From the NCBI GenBank assembly GCA_038025085.1, contig CM076152.1, positions 26,248,001-26,312,000 on the forward strand: a DNA stretch of 64,000 nt, given 5' to 3'. Source of the stretch: Tetragonia tetragonoides. Its lineage: Eukaryota > Streptophyta > Magnoliopsida > Caryophyllales > Aizoaceae. Under the pieces are notes generated by a model, which was not told the origin of the DNA, made no database searches, and saw only the letters and a program-made list of their open reading frames with translations. Each line of letters starts with the position of its first letter. The stretch's first letter is position 1. A program made the translations under genes and the position numbers. Positions 22,301-34,349 of this stretch are shown piece after piece.

Positions 22301-22301
22301 T

Positions 22302-23913
22302 GCAGACACCCTATTCGGTTCTCATCCCCTGACACCGCAACGCCCGATGATGATGGTAATGGATTAACATGGACGTAAGTAGAAAAGAACATTGCTCGGA
22401 AATCTAGACCAAATTCCTTGAAACCTCAGTCTTTGGATAGCCCTTGTTATAAAGATTCCAATGCCTTTGACCTTGCCTCAATTAGGTTTCCGGATCAAGA
22501 GATATCGCGTCTCGAAGATTTGGGTCAAAAGCGCTCAATCCCGGCCACTTGGGCCAGCCCAAGAACAATTTCATAATTTACAGAGCACAAAAAGTCAAAA
22601 ACCCTAGTCACGCGCGCGCCGTCAGGCCCGGCGGCCAGCGCGTGACAGTGGGGGCAATTAGGCCAGCCTCTGGCCCCAGCGGCCAGCCGCTGACCCCTGG
22701 CTGCCTTCCGTGTGGCCGCCGAATTGGTTTTTTGGCTGGACCGCGTTTTGGCGCCGGGCTTCCCGCCCTAAGCCCTTAATTTTGACTGGACCGAGTTTTG
22801 GCCAGCCGTTTAGTTTCAGCGGCCAGCCGCTGATCCCTGGCTGCCTTCCGTGTGGTCGTCGAATTGGTTTTTTGGCTGGACCGATTTTTGGCGCCTGGCT
22901 TCCCGCCCTAAGCCCTTAATTTCGTCCCTCAACTCTATAAATACTCCTTTTCACCCTCTTTTGGAGGAGGTCAGTCAGTTCACAATTTTGAGAGAATTGA
23001 GAGCATATATTTCCCCAAATCGAAGAGAATTCAGAAATCCGAAGATCCAAGCAAGCAATACACCTAGCCTAACACCCAAGATCGAAGAGCATTCCCAATT
23101 CTACTAGTCCCGTTCGAATAGAACATCCAGATTAACCATCCTGAGGGCCTAACTCTTTATTAAATCTCTTGTTTTATTGCTTATTAATCATGTTTTATTT
23201 AGCTTTTGATTATGGTTGAATAATTTTGCGTGTTTTGGGTTTTATACATAATTATGCATGTTTAGTTAATATAAAGTTAGCGTCTTTTTATTAGTTTATG
23301 CAAGTTTGCATCTTTTTGTAGTTTTTGCATGCATACAGTCGGCCCCTAGGTTTATTTTAGCATAAAGTTATCATCTTTCATGATTATTATTCGTTTGAAG
23401 ATACTAACGGTTTTATTGATGTGCATATGCAATACATAGTGCGTTTAGCAAAGTTGGTAGGTTGGAGCGTTAATTTAATGCTTTATATCTCGTTTATGCT
23501 TGTTAATAGTATGCATGTAAATTGGATATAATTTGTGCAATGTGGTAACATAGGTAATTTCGTTGTTCTTAACCCGCCTAGTTAATTTATGACCTTGGAC
23601 GACCGGATTTGCATGGAACCATATAGCATAAATAAATACTTGACATGGATAATCTTAGTAGAGGCCGTTTATACGTGCGATTTAGATGAGATTCATTTTG
23701 TTTATTTCGTACCTACATCCCCAAACTCAATATTTAGTCCACATGGGCATGAGTCAATTTCCAATAGGAATTGGATGCACTTTTGATGTGGCAGCTTCTT
23801 ATTTGCAAATTATTGTTCTTTATAATTCATTTGAATCGCATGCGGCATATATTTAAGAACCATTAATTCCAACTAAAAATCGAAAACGTGCCGGAAAGGC
23901 GAGGGTTCTTACA
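22302..23913 (+). repeat. 5' LTR of Tat copy B, 1612 bp
   Basis: TGCAGACACC to GGTTCTTACA, next to the PBS. Contains a GC-rich CAGCGGC-type island with an internal tandem duplication, and a TATA box TATAAATA at 22936-22943. Matches 17512-19014, 38132-38655 and, inverted, 62393-63845. Confidence 0.92.
22679..22925 (+). repeat. Tandem duplication inside the copy B 5' LTR
   Basis: The segment CAGCGGCCAGCCGCTGA to CCGCCCTAAGCCCTTAATTT occurs twice, at about 22678-22783 and 22818-22922, with scattered differences. Copy A, copy C and the copy B 3' LTR have one unit only. Confidence 0.85.
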
Positions 23914-23914
23914 G

Positions 23915-23932
23915 TGGCGACTTCACTGGGGA
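23915..23932 (+). other. Primer binding site, tRNA-Arg type
   Basis: TGGCGACTTCACTGGGGA begins one base after the LTR. It resembles the TGGCGACTCCGCTGGGGA type used by Ogre elements (tRNA-Arg), with two differences. Confidence 0.75.
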
Positions 23933-24935
23933 CTTAATAAGAGGATGTAATCCGAACACTTATCCATGTCAATAATTTATTTTAGCTATTTGGTTCAATT
24001 ACCGTATGTGTTTATTTTCTTTGTTCTTGCATCCATATCATTCATACTGCATGTGTTATCATCACAAGATGTCGAAAGACGTCACCACTCTATAAACAGG
24101 ATTTACCCTTCGAAATATTGTCTATGACTTAGACCAGTGACCCACTCGGTCTGAATTACCATTGCACATAGTCGTATTCCACCCCATGACATTTACATGT
24201 TTCCATTCGAGATGTGTAAAACGGTACGTCTAGTCTTACTATGCCCCCCATAGATGACAAAACGCATCCGATCATGGGTTACCTTATCCAACCATAGATT
24301 GTGTCAAACTATTGTATTATGTCCCATAGTCCATATCAAGGTGCTAATTGTTTTACTTTCCATATTATTATTAATTGTTTCCTTGCTATGTGATTAGTTT
24401 CCATATAATATTAGTACTAGATCCCCCCTTAGGATTCTTTTTATTGAGTCCTCGTTAGGGAAGGTTTCCCTTTTGTTTGCTCGTATGTTTTGTCAAGTTT
24501 ACAAATAGAGTCTAGGATCTTATCTTTTTAGGAAGTAGAATCCTTGTATGACTCCGATGATGCTAGTGACCATCTTAGGAAGACGTTCCTTTCCATAAGA
24601 ATTAGATTGCATGTAAATAATATATTCACGACAATGATCTTTCACCAAATAAAAAAAAAGAGTCCAATTTTATTCCATATGCAAGTCAACAGTATATCTT
24701 TTCCTTAAATTAGGGAATTTCATCTCATATGAAAGTCAAGAGTATTTGTTATTCTAATAAAGCCGAAAGATCATTGACTAGAATATGCTATTTACATAAA
24801 ATCGCGTCTTACCCAAAAGATCACCATGTTGAGGATTAGTGCTAGATTATATTCCCACATTTGTTTTAAAATATAAACTCTTTTTTTACGTGGAGGTTCC
24901 CATTTATTTTCTATTTTCTTAAACGGGCCTTTCTT
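23933..24935 (+). other. Leader between PBS and gag, Tat copy B
   Basis: About 1 kb of AT-rich sequence with no long ORF. Nothing else was recognised. Tat/Ogre elements usually have a long leader here, sometimes with an extra ORF; none is seen. Confidence 0.6.
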
Positions 24936-26590
24936 ATGTCCAGAATTGGTAGAAGTAGAGATCCTGGTCCTAGGGAGTGGGAGAGAGACGAGTCCAGCAA
25001 GAGGTTAGTCTGCAAGTTGTCGTTCAAACCTTCACCACAAGCACAGTTAGGGGCCCTATTTTGCTCGATTACCTTCGTACCCCGCTATTGTCACCTCAAG
25101 CCTCACGACCCTATTCACCTAAGTCTGGAGACGCTGAGAGAACCGCCGACCAAAAGATGGATGACCTTTTAGCCCAAATGGTCGCCATGAATGCTAGATT
25201 CACTGATATGGAAGCCCGTGTCGCCAAGTTGGATCCCCCTACTAAGGATGATGATGAGCCCAAACTCGATGAGGAAAAGGCCGAACCCTCCACTAAAGAG
25301 GTCCAAGAGCTTCAAGCCAAGCTGAACAGGCTTGAATCCGTCCTAGGCAAGAGTCGTGTCTTCAATGACATGATCATCAATTCAGAAGGCTATGCTCCCC
25401 ACATTAAGGGAAAGTTGCCTACTAAGTTTTCCATGCCTAAACTTCCCACCTTCAAAGGAACCGACGATCCACAAGATCACATTAGAGCTTTTACTACTGC
25501 CTTGGGCCTTAGAGGTATTGAACAAGAACTATATGTTCACCTCTTTCCCCAAACCTTGGATCCTGCTGTCAGGGACTGGTTCTTCAAATTGCCCACCCAA
25601 AAACTGGAAAAATGGGAAGACCTATCCACATTCTTCCTCCAGATATATGCTGACAATGTCTTGCCACCCATGACATTAAGAGAGTTGGACATCACCAAGT
25701 AAGGTGATAAAGAGGGGTTCACCAATTTCGTGAGAAGATGGAGAACTAAGGTAGCTGAGATGATCGATCGCCCATCTGAAAGGGACCAAATCCGAATGCT
25801 AGTCCAGAATTTGGCACCTGAATACCGCAAACACATGAAGTTTCAACTCATAACCACCTATGCCCAACTAACTGAAGTAGGCATGGCCATTGAAGATGAT
25901 CAACTCCAAAGAGGGAAGAACAAAGTCACTTACAATAACAACACAACTGGATACAAGGATTAAAAATACACCAATACCAACCATACCTCCACAAGTAGAG
26001 GAAATAAAGTGAACGCCATAGCTGATAGGCGTCCAAGAAGGTACACTCCTCTCGGAATGATTTATGTCAAAGCTCTAGACAAGTTGATCAAAGGAGACTA
26101 TCTACATCCGATTGGGCCTACCCCCGATCCACCCGTAGAGAAAAGGTCACCATATTGGAACGAGTCCGTATTCTACAATTACCATAGGGGGCGTGGGCAC
26201 GACACTGAAAAGTGTTACACTCCCAAAGATAAAATCCAAGACTTGTTTGATAATGGCACAATACCATTTCCTAAAGATGCACCATCACCCAGCAACAACA
26301 ACAATCCCCTCGGGAATTCCTTTGCCATTGACATAGAAGAAGGGTTTGATCCATCCTATTTGATCACACCTATTGGACAGGCCATACCACCATACCCAAG
26401 CCCAAGATCTACGTTGGACGTCTGCGGCCTTTGGGATAGCGATGACGAAGATAATGGTTCATATACTAATCTAGAAGATGTATTGACTCCTCAAGTCCAT
26501 GACATAGCTAATGGCAAAGCCTGGTATGATATTTCTGATGATGAGAAAGAAGAAGACGACAAAGCTCTAAACTATCTCACAAGATCAGGA
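24936..26590 (+). pseudogene. Gag, Tat copy B
   Basis: ATG at 24936 (MSRIGRSRDPGP) is the likely start; a frame change near 25080-25110 joins it to KSGDAERTADQKMDDLLAQM. A coiled coil (MVAMNARFTDMEARVAKLD; LQAKLNRLESVLGK) is followed by the Gag core FKGTDDPQDHIRAF, LYVHLFPQTLDPAVRDWFFKLP, STFFLQIYA. Stops at 25700-25702 and 25960-25962 interrupt it. The zinc knuckle near 26175 reads FYNYHRGRGHDTEKC: the first Cys present in copy A is Tyr here (TGC to TAC). Gag would form the particle. Confidence 0.85.
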
Positions 26591-28433
26591 CGCCAATTCA
26601 GGCCCGAAAACATCTATATGGATCCATCTCAAATCCAACCCGTAGAGCCCGTAGCCATCCCCAATAGGGATTCGACCCAAAGGGAAATGGCAAAGGAAGA
26701 TGATGGGACCAATATCCTCAAGCAACCGCAAAGAACAAAAGCCGATATATCCATTTGGCAACTATTGACCACTTCCAGCAGTCATAGAAGGGTCGTGCTA
26801 GAGGCCTTGAACGCAACCACCATTTCTTCAAATGCCACACCTGAAGAGGTAGTCAACCTCCTGATCCAAGGAAAGTCATCTACACCCATCACTTTTTCTG
26901 ACAAAGACCTTCCACCTGAAGGCATTCACCACAACAAAGCCCTTTATCTTACTGTAATCTATCAACAAAGACAAGTCCCTATGACTTTCGTTGACAACGG
27001 CTCTGCTGTAAATGTATGCCCCTTGAGGACTGCTGAACACCTCAAAATAGACTGCAACAATCTCGCGCATTCCGCACAAGGGCTAAGGGCCTATGATAAT
27101 TCCAAAAGGAATGTATTTGGTACTTTCTCCATGAATATCAATATTGGGCCCATCGAGAAAATGGTCCAGTTCAATGTGATCGACATTCCGGCCACCTTCA
27201 ACCTACTCATAGGAAGGGCTTGGTTACACGGGCTAAATGTTGTAGCCTCAACCCTTCATCAAAAGGTAAAACTATCCTTGGCAGGATCCACCTTGAATGT
27301 CTGCCGATACTATGGTAGCCTAGATTGAGAAAGCTCCAGTCCTAAAGATAGAGCATAATGAGCAAGATGAGGAGTTATGGGGCTTTGAGAAGATAGCCTT
27401 CATAGAAACAATAGAGCCCACACTTAATGTGAATGCTTTACCTAGAATGCAAGGCCACTTCCTAGGCACCACTTTGGGCCCTCATCCCAAGGTAGCTCAA
27501 GCCTCTGGGAACACCAAGATCAAAAATGATCTATTTGGGCTAGGCTACAAGCCCACAAGGCAAGAAGTTAGGGCCTACATATCCAAAGTGATGGCTAAGA
27601 AAAGAGCCGGTGCGGCCAACAACCCTGTTCCACACAGCATGGATCCTTACCCCCTTACCGTCAATGGGAAAATTTCTTCAGGAAGGCGACCCATACCCTT
27701 ACTATGGATCCCTGAACCATACACAATTAACGGGATGCTAATGCCAGGCTTTGAGGCATTTCATGACTGCTTCACCATGAGTGAAGACACACCCCTACCT
27801 CCTAATGAGGACCAATCCACTAAAGATTGGGCTAATGACATGGCACCCAACGACTTTGGGCTCTTATTCGGCAAAGAACGTCGCCAATACAATGAGACAA
27901 CCACCAAATTACCCCTTACTGTGCTTTTTAATGAAGGTTTCGACCCGTCCAAGCTGATCGCCCCAATCGGGCCCGACCGCACCACCTGGAAGCACAAGAC
28001 GAATTGGATTCCGGTCGAGGGAGCAGAATACAAGTTCACCATCCGCAACGGTCCTAAAGGAGGGCCCATTTCTGATTTTGAGTCTGATTCCGAGTCCGAG
28101 TCTAATTCTGAATCTGTTATCCTAGAAGTGTCGGGTAGTCCACCCCAGTTTATTCCTGCTATCACTAAGGTCCTTAGTGATGACCTCATTGATGTATTGT
28201 CCGCTTCCATTAAAATTATGAACGTCGATTTTGCTTACTCGGATTGCCTCACTGCTAATAATTTAGAAAATATAACGGAATTGCCGAAAGAAGTTATTAA
28301 AGCACTAATTGAACATGAGCAAAAGTCTTCAATCGTCGAAGAAACGGAGACAATAAACATTGCAACTAAAGATGAGCCTTGCCACGTGCAAATAGGCTTG
28401 TCTTTAACATCTATGAATGCGAACAATTCGTAA
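26591..28433 (+). pseudogene. Protease region and acidic linker, Tat copy B
   Basis: Protease reads FVDNGSAVNVCPL, then NLLIGRAWLHGLN, where copy A has NLLLGRPWLHGLN. The STLHQKVKL motif is present. A frameshift near 27297 ends the ORF at 27326-27328; the frame reopens at about 27430 (PRMQGHFLGTTLGPHPKVAQ) and runs through the Ser/Glu/Asp linker to 28433, with another frame change near 28415. The TGG at about 27829 is intact where copy A has TAG. Confidence 0.83.
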
Positions 28434-29780
28434 CACTCCTAAAGAATTATACGGATGTTTTCGCCTGAACCTACAAGGACATGCCGGGCTTAGTCCGCAA
28501 AATTGCTCAGCATATCATTCCACTTAACCCAGACTACAAACCAGCCAAACAAAAGCTAAGAAGAATGAAGCCATAGTGGGCCGTTAAGATCAAAGAGGAA
28601 GTTCAAAAGCAACTAGAGGCAGGCTTCGTAAGAGTGGCCAATTATCTCGATTGGGTAGCCAACATTGTCCCAGTCCCAAAACAGGATGGACGGGTCCGAA
28701 TGTGTGTAGACTTTAGAGACTTGAACAAAGCAAGCCCAAAAGACAACTTTCCATTACCTCATAAAGATAACTTGCTAGATAACACCGCCGGACATGCCCT
28801 TCTATCATTTATGGACGGGTATGCAGGATATAACCAAGTCCTAATGGCCAAGGAGAACGAAGAGAAAACCACCTTCATCACACAGTGGGGCACTTATTGC
28901 TATACAGTAATGTCGTTCGGGCTTAAGAATGCGGGAGACACATGCCAAACAACCGCTACGATCTTACTCCACGATATGATGCATAAAGAGGCTGAAGTTA
29001 CGTAGATGATATGATCATAAAGTCCAAAGACAGAGAAGGGCATGTACCCTCACTTCAAAAGTTCTTTGACAGGCTTAGGAAGTACAATATGAGGCTTAAT
29101 CCCAAGAAGTGCACATTCGGAGTTACATCTGGCAAACTTTTAGGATTTGTCAGAAGCACCAGAGGCATAGAAATTGATCCATCCAAGATCAAAGCCATAA
29201 TAGACATGCCGCCTCCAAAAACGGAAAAAGAAATAAAGGGTTTTTTAGGGAGAATCCAATAGATTAGCAGATTCATCTCCAAGTTAACTATCACTTGTGA
29301 GCCCATATTCAAGAAACTCAAAAAAGAGGTAAAGACGGAATGGAACGAGCAATGCCAAAAGGCCTTTGACAAAATTAAGGCCTACTTATCCGAACCACCT
29401 GTGCTAGTACCGCCCATTCCAGGCATGCCTCCAATCCTCTACCTTACAGTCACAGACACGTCATTGGGGGCCATGCTAGCCCAAGAAGTGGATAAGGAAG
29501 AGAAAGCTATATACTATGTGAGCAAGATATTTCTGGAATACGAAACCCGCTATTCATCCCTAGAAAAGACATGCTTAGCTTTGGTAGCAACTACTAAAAA
29601 GCTACAACATTACATGCTCCAGTACACGATCCACATAAGATCGAGAGAAAATCCTTTGAAATACATATTCGAAAAGCCCATATTGAATGGCAGGATAGCG
29701 AGGTGGATTGTTCTCCTCTCGGAATTCGACCTTAAATTCGAACATCAATAGGCCATAAAAGGGCATGCTATCTCGGAATA
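28434..29780 (+). pseudogene. RT and first RNase H, Tat copy B
   Basis: Blocks VRMCVDFRDLNKASPKDN, SFMDGYAGYNQVLM and TTFITQWGTYCYT are present. A one-base deletion at about 28998 falls exactly at the YVDD box, so the frame is lost at the active site and resumes as MIIKSKDREGH. Other stops lie near 28468, 28574 and 29260-29262 (IQ-stop). RNase H: LYLTVTDTSLGAMLAQEV, FLEYETRYSSLEKTCLALVA, IHIRSRENPLKYIFEKP, ending at a stop near 29749. The TDTS here, against TKTS in copy A, restores an acidic residue at the first catalytic position. Confidence 0.83.
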
Positions 29781-29849
29781 CCTAGCTGACCAAGCCATAA
29801 ATGAACCGGATCACAAGGATGAATATCAATTTCCGGACGAAGGGGTTAT

Positions 29850-30245
29850 GACCTTAGATACCGAGACTTGGCAACTATACTTTGATGGAGCATCCAACCA
29901 AAAGGGTTTTGGAATAGGAGTACTAATAGTGTCCCCCTAAGGTGCACATACACCTATTTCAGTCAAATTGGACCATGAGGTTACAAATAATGGCGCCGAG
30001 TACGAAGCTTGCATAATAGGAATGCAATCCCCTATAAGTCTTGGCATTAATACACTCCGAGTCTATGGGGACTTGTCACTCATAATTAACCAGATTTCCA
30101 ATGTATGGAAGGTTAAAAGTGAATCCCTGACACTCTACCAGGAATACTTAGATAAGATCATAGTGTATTTCAACCAAATACACTTTACATACCTTCCACG
30201 ACAAGATAATCAGTTTGCGGATGCCTTGGCTAAATTAGCAAGCAT
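29850..30245 (+). pseudogene. Second (archaeal-type) RNase H, Tat copy B
   Basis: LYFDGASNQKGFGIGVLIVSP (first Asp present), then a stop at 29938-29940 (CCC-TAA where copy A has CGA), then NNGAEYEACIIGMQ (Glu), RVYGDLSLIINQI (Asp) and FADALAKLAS (Asp). All four acidic positions are present apart from the interrupting stop. This domain defines the dual RNase H Tat/Ogre lineage. Confidence 0.86.
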
Positions 30246-30419
30246 GATCAATATACCTGAAACCATCCGGATGATGCCCATCTGTGTACAAAGGAGATCT
30301 GAGCCTTCATATTGTGACGCTTTGGAAGTATTCTACGACGAAGTAGACGAATGGTATACTGACATAAGGAGTCTGCTTGTTTACCAGCTCTATCCTTCTG
30401 ATTCTAGCCCTAGAGCCCA

Positions 30420-31603
30420 GAAAGCACTCAGAAGGCTCGCGACCCAATTTTTAGAAGTACGAGGTCAAATATACAAGAAAAGCCCGAACGGAGTCAACCT
30501 CCGCTGCCTAGGTACCGAAACGGCCCATAAGGTCTTAAGAGAGGTACATGCAGGAGTATGTGGACCGCACATGAACAATATGATGCTATCCAGGAAAATA
30601 ATAAGGCTTGGGTATTATTGGACCACAATGGAAAAGGACCGTTGTTAATTTGTCAAAAGATGCGTACAATGCAGGAAGCCCCCAACCCATGCGAATCTAC
30701 AACATCAGCCACCAAGCCCACTATATACCTTCACCTCGCCTTGGCCTTTCTCAGCTTGGGGAATCGATATCATCGGTAAAATAACCCCAACAGGAAAAGG
30801 GGGCCACGAATATATCCTAGTCGCAATCGACTATTTTACTAAATGGGTTGAGGCGCAATCATACGCGAAGCTCAAAGCAAAGCATGTGGTTAAGTTCATT
30901 AAGAATAACATAATAGCTAGATATGGAGTTCCCCAAGAAATCATCAGTGATAATGGATCACACTTCATGAAAGAAGTAATTGAGCTTTTAACCTAGTTCA
31001 AGATCCAGCATCGAAAGTCATCTCCCTACAGACCGCAAACAAACGGTGCAGTAGAGGCAGCTAACAAGAACATCAAGAAAATCATTGAAAGAATGTCAGA
31101 AAACTATCACGACTGGCCGGACAAGTTGCCATTCGCACTCTGGGGTTATAGGACAGCAGTTCGCGCATCAACGGGAGCAACACCATACTCCCTGATTTAC
31201 GGAATGGAAGTCGTATTACCAATCGAACTAGAGATCCCATACTTAAGGATCGTTTTAAAAAGTCAAATTCCAGAGGTAGATTGGGTCCAAGCCCGCTATG
31301 ATCAATTAATCCTACTAGATGAGAAAAGGTTGCAAGCCTTGCACAATGAAAGAATCTATCAGAAAAGACTAACTAGACACTTTAACCAAAGGCTCTAAAT
31401 GAGGGACCTTAAGGTTGGAGACTTAGTACTTAAAGAGGTAAGGGCCAATGTCACTGACCCAAGAGGCAAATTTTGACCCAACTGGTCAGGCCCGTTTATT
31501 ATCAAAAAATCCTAATAGGTGGTGCTGCAAGATTGGCAGATTTAGACGGGATCGAATTTAGTCAATGGATAAACATGGATCAACTAAAGAGGTTCTATGC
31601 TTA
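30420..31603 (+). pseudogene. Integrase, Tat copy B
   Basis: HHCC finger: EVHAGVCGPHMNN ... FVKRCVQC, with a stop at 30646-30648 just before FVKRC and a short insertion after CVQC that changes the frame. Core: GIDIIGKITP, EIISDNGSHFMKE, TNGAVEAANKN (D, D, E), with a TAG near 30993 (LLT-stop-FKIQH; copy A reads LLDHFKIQH). The GYRTAVRASTGATPYSLIYGMEVVLPIELE segment is complete, unlike copy A. The C-terminal domain starts at MRDLKVGDLVLKEV (31400), has a TGA at about 31474 and a frame change near 31505. Ends near 31603. Confidence 0.85.
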
Positions 31604-32053
31604 GGCAAGACACACAATATAGCATTTTCGAGAGGCCCACATAAGGTTAACTGATCCCCCCCAAAAAAAAAAAAATAATAATAAATAAATAAATAAATAA
31701 ATAAACGGGATTGAATGTTAAAAAAAAAAAACGAATAAGAACTACGAGTGGCCTGATTCCCCTAAAAGGATACGTAGGACAGCCCAATTGCAATTTGGCT
31801 CGGCCCCTTCATCAATTTCGCATTCAAAAGTTGTTAAAATTTGTGCACACGGTATACACAAGGTTGCAATACTAAAATAAGCATGTCTCCATAAATAATA
31901 ATAATGTCCATTACAAGACTTGGCAATTCCTAAATAATAAAAAACAAATTAACTGAATCTAACAAAAAGACGGGACGTCACCCTTTTTGAATTTAAAGCA
32001 AATAAAAGGCAATCCTAAGCTAGACATGCTCCAAAAGAGTAAGTCCTAATAGA

Positions 32054-33605
32054 CTACTCCGTAGCTTCGGTAGTAGGGACGACATCCTCCATGGGTTGAT
32101 CAACCTTTGGGCCTTCAACTTCACGTTCCTTGGGAGCCCATCTCTCTCGAACCACGGGCTCTTCTTCCTTTTCAACCTCCATTAGAGGATCACTTGTAGA
32201 GGCTTCATGATCGTTAGCCCGAATTTGGGGCTTCTCCTCCGGCTTAGTAGTAATCTTGGCTAAGGCGTTCTTGGCCTCCGGGTTGAGAACACTTTTCACA
32301 TGCTTGACTTCCTTTTGCTTACCCTTCCCTTTAGGATCATTGGGATTAGAAAGCCTTAAGCTAGCCTTGACCGATTGGGCCTCAAGGTCACCTTGCTCGG
32401 ATTTCCTGCATGCACGACGACCTTCCGCAGTCTTACAATCCATCCAAGCTTCATAAGCTGAAGATATGGCCGTTGGGGCCATGATGTGAGGAATAGTCCA
32501 CATGGGGCGACGATCCCATGCACACTCCCATGATCTCACCATACTAATAGTGAAAACCCGGGTTGCAGGCGCAACACTATCCTTCTGTGGGATAATCTGG
32601 CGTTTCCCATATTGCCGCATGATACGGCTAGGAAATATGTAAGTCAAGTTTTGAAGATAAAGGGTTTGATAATATCACGACTCCTTGCTGCATCCGATTC
32701 CGGATTTTAGGCCCCACCACTTGACAGTCCATCTTAACAAAGGGCAAGCTTTAAGATATCCATGCCATTCATCAATGGTGGATTCATAATAAAGCCTTCG
32801 GCGGGCAGGAAACTGCTTTGGTTGGTATTTGAGCGCATTAGTCGGCCTCTCAATAAAACACATATGCTCCAAAAGCCATATCAACAAAAACAAACAAACA
32901 CACAAAAAAAAATAATAAAGTTAGGTATCCATTAAAGATTCAAACATTATATCCAAAGCAATCATTCAAGCACTCAGTTGAAGGAGAAGAGGACTTCCTG
33001 TCCATCCACCATGAGATGGTTCTTGTTTCTTGCGGTCCAAGCACATTAGGGTTTCAGCAAGAACAAGAGACATAGGGGTAAAATCGTTTTGAATTTGTTC
33101 AACAATTCTAAGCATACAAGTTTTACCATTATTACCTCCACCAACAAAGAGGTACCTATGTAAGAGACATAAGATTAAAGCACGCCTATAATATGTCTTA
33201 TTATGATCATCCCTTACCTAGGGGAAAAAGATATCAATCACACGATTGAGATCTAGCTCACTGGTTCTAGCCACAGAAGAGGCTTGTGTCGGGGATAAAC
33301 CAAGATACCTTTTATAATAGCTTTCAAGGTTGGCCCCGAGCCATGGAGTTGCAGGAGCTTGATCATGAGGGAACCCAATTATGGCAGCAAATTGTTCGGG
33401 AAGAGGACACAGTTCGTTATACCCGAATCTAAAAACATGAAGCTTGTAATCCGAAAAATTCTACCGCAACCTCAAGAAGGTTCCAAACAACCTGAACTTG
33501 CTTCAGGTGGAAGAAAGCATTCAGGTGAAAGGGCACAAGTCTCATCCTCTCTTCAGGGGTCATGGATTGCAACCACTTATCAAACTTAACCTCAAAAGTT
33601 GTCAT
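32054..33605 (-). pseudogene. Antisense gene asA, copy B
   Basis: Exon 1 33605-32978 (MTTFEVKFDKWLQS), exon 2 32881-32054. The Gln codon that is TAA in copy A is intact. Both splice sites of the 96-nt intron are damaged: the donor is CAA|CTGAGT and the acceptor ends TTTTGTTG, where copy A has GTGAGT and GTAG. The frame shift near 33305 is shared with copy A, so it is older than both or marks something not understood about the gene. Exon 2 has a TGA near 32688, then is open from 32647 to the end (IFPSRIMRQYGKRQIIPQ, MVRSWECAWDRRP, a Lys/Glu-rich tail). The PMD-like region is as in copy A (WNLLEAAVEFW). Confidence 0.72.
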
Positions 33606-33754
33606 GGCTGAAATCTAAATTAATTGGGAGTTTCTCTCTCTAAAAAGCTCTCTATTACTATTGAATTATGAAGGTGATGTCCCAAAATCGGACTAACCCA
33701 AGGCTTAGATAGGGCTCGCACGAAAAAAGACGAAAATATGGCAACCCGTCAAAA

Positions 33755-33900
33755 AAATAGGCTTCAGCGGCCCATAGGGCAGTCTCGATATGGCAACCAA
33801 GGCCCGGCGGCCCAGCCGCTGAGTCTGGTGGCCCCTCTTTTGACCCCCGCTCCTTCACGTTAGCCGCTGAGCGCCCCCTTTCGGTCGCCGAGCACCTTTT
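33755..33900 (-). promoter_or_regulatory. GC-rich CAGCGGC motif cluster upstream of asA, copy B
   Basis: Same position and words as 13215-13400 but shorter; part of the island is deleted. The TATA site downstream of it (about 33703-33711) is mutated. Confidence 0.5.
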
Positions 33901-34349
33901 TTGAGGCAGCCCTCTTCTACCCGGTTTTGGACACTTTCCATAACCGTTTTGGACTCCAATTTGGCTCAGTATCCTATTTCTTCTATTATTGCTATTTTCT
34001 ATTATTTCCTTATTTATTTATGGGAACCCCACAATTTCCTTATTTCTTTTTTGATGATTATCATCTTTTATCTTTATTACTCCCTTTTTCTACTTATTAA
34101 TTTCATTTTATTTTTGCACCCCTTTCTTTTTTTCATTTTTTTTAGGGGGGATAGGGTACACCCAATTTTACCTTTTTGGCAGTACCATTTTTTGCTACGT
34201 CGCTATTACTTGTGCTTTTTGCTTGACTACTTGTGCATTTGCATTAGCCTAATTATATGCAGGGACCAATAAGCAGCAATATAGATTACAAGGCAAAGTC
34301 TGAATATTTGTTCAACACAAATGTTCAAGAATGTATTTCATACAAATAC

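Larger units (their letters stand above)
19015..22301 (-). mobile_element. Remnant of a second Tat-like family, minus strand
   Basis: The end of a Tat-type integrase lies on the minus strand at 22300-21729, cut at 22301/22302 by insertion of Tat copy B. Further along that element's 3' side (21373-19133) there are plus-strand, i.e. antisense, coding pieces with coiled coils. The layout copies that of the Tat copies (pol, then antisense genes) but the sequences are not the same family. The segment 19015-19132 at the junction with the LTR of copy A was not identified. Neither end of the element is visible. Confidence 0.6.
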
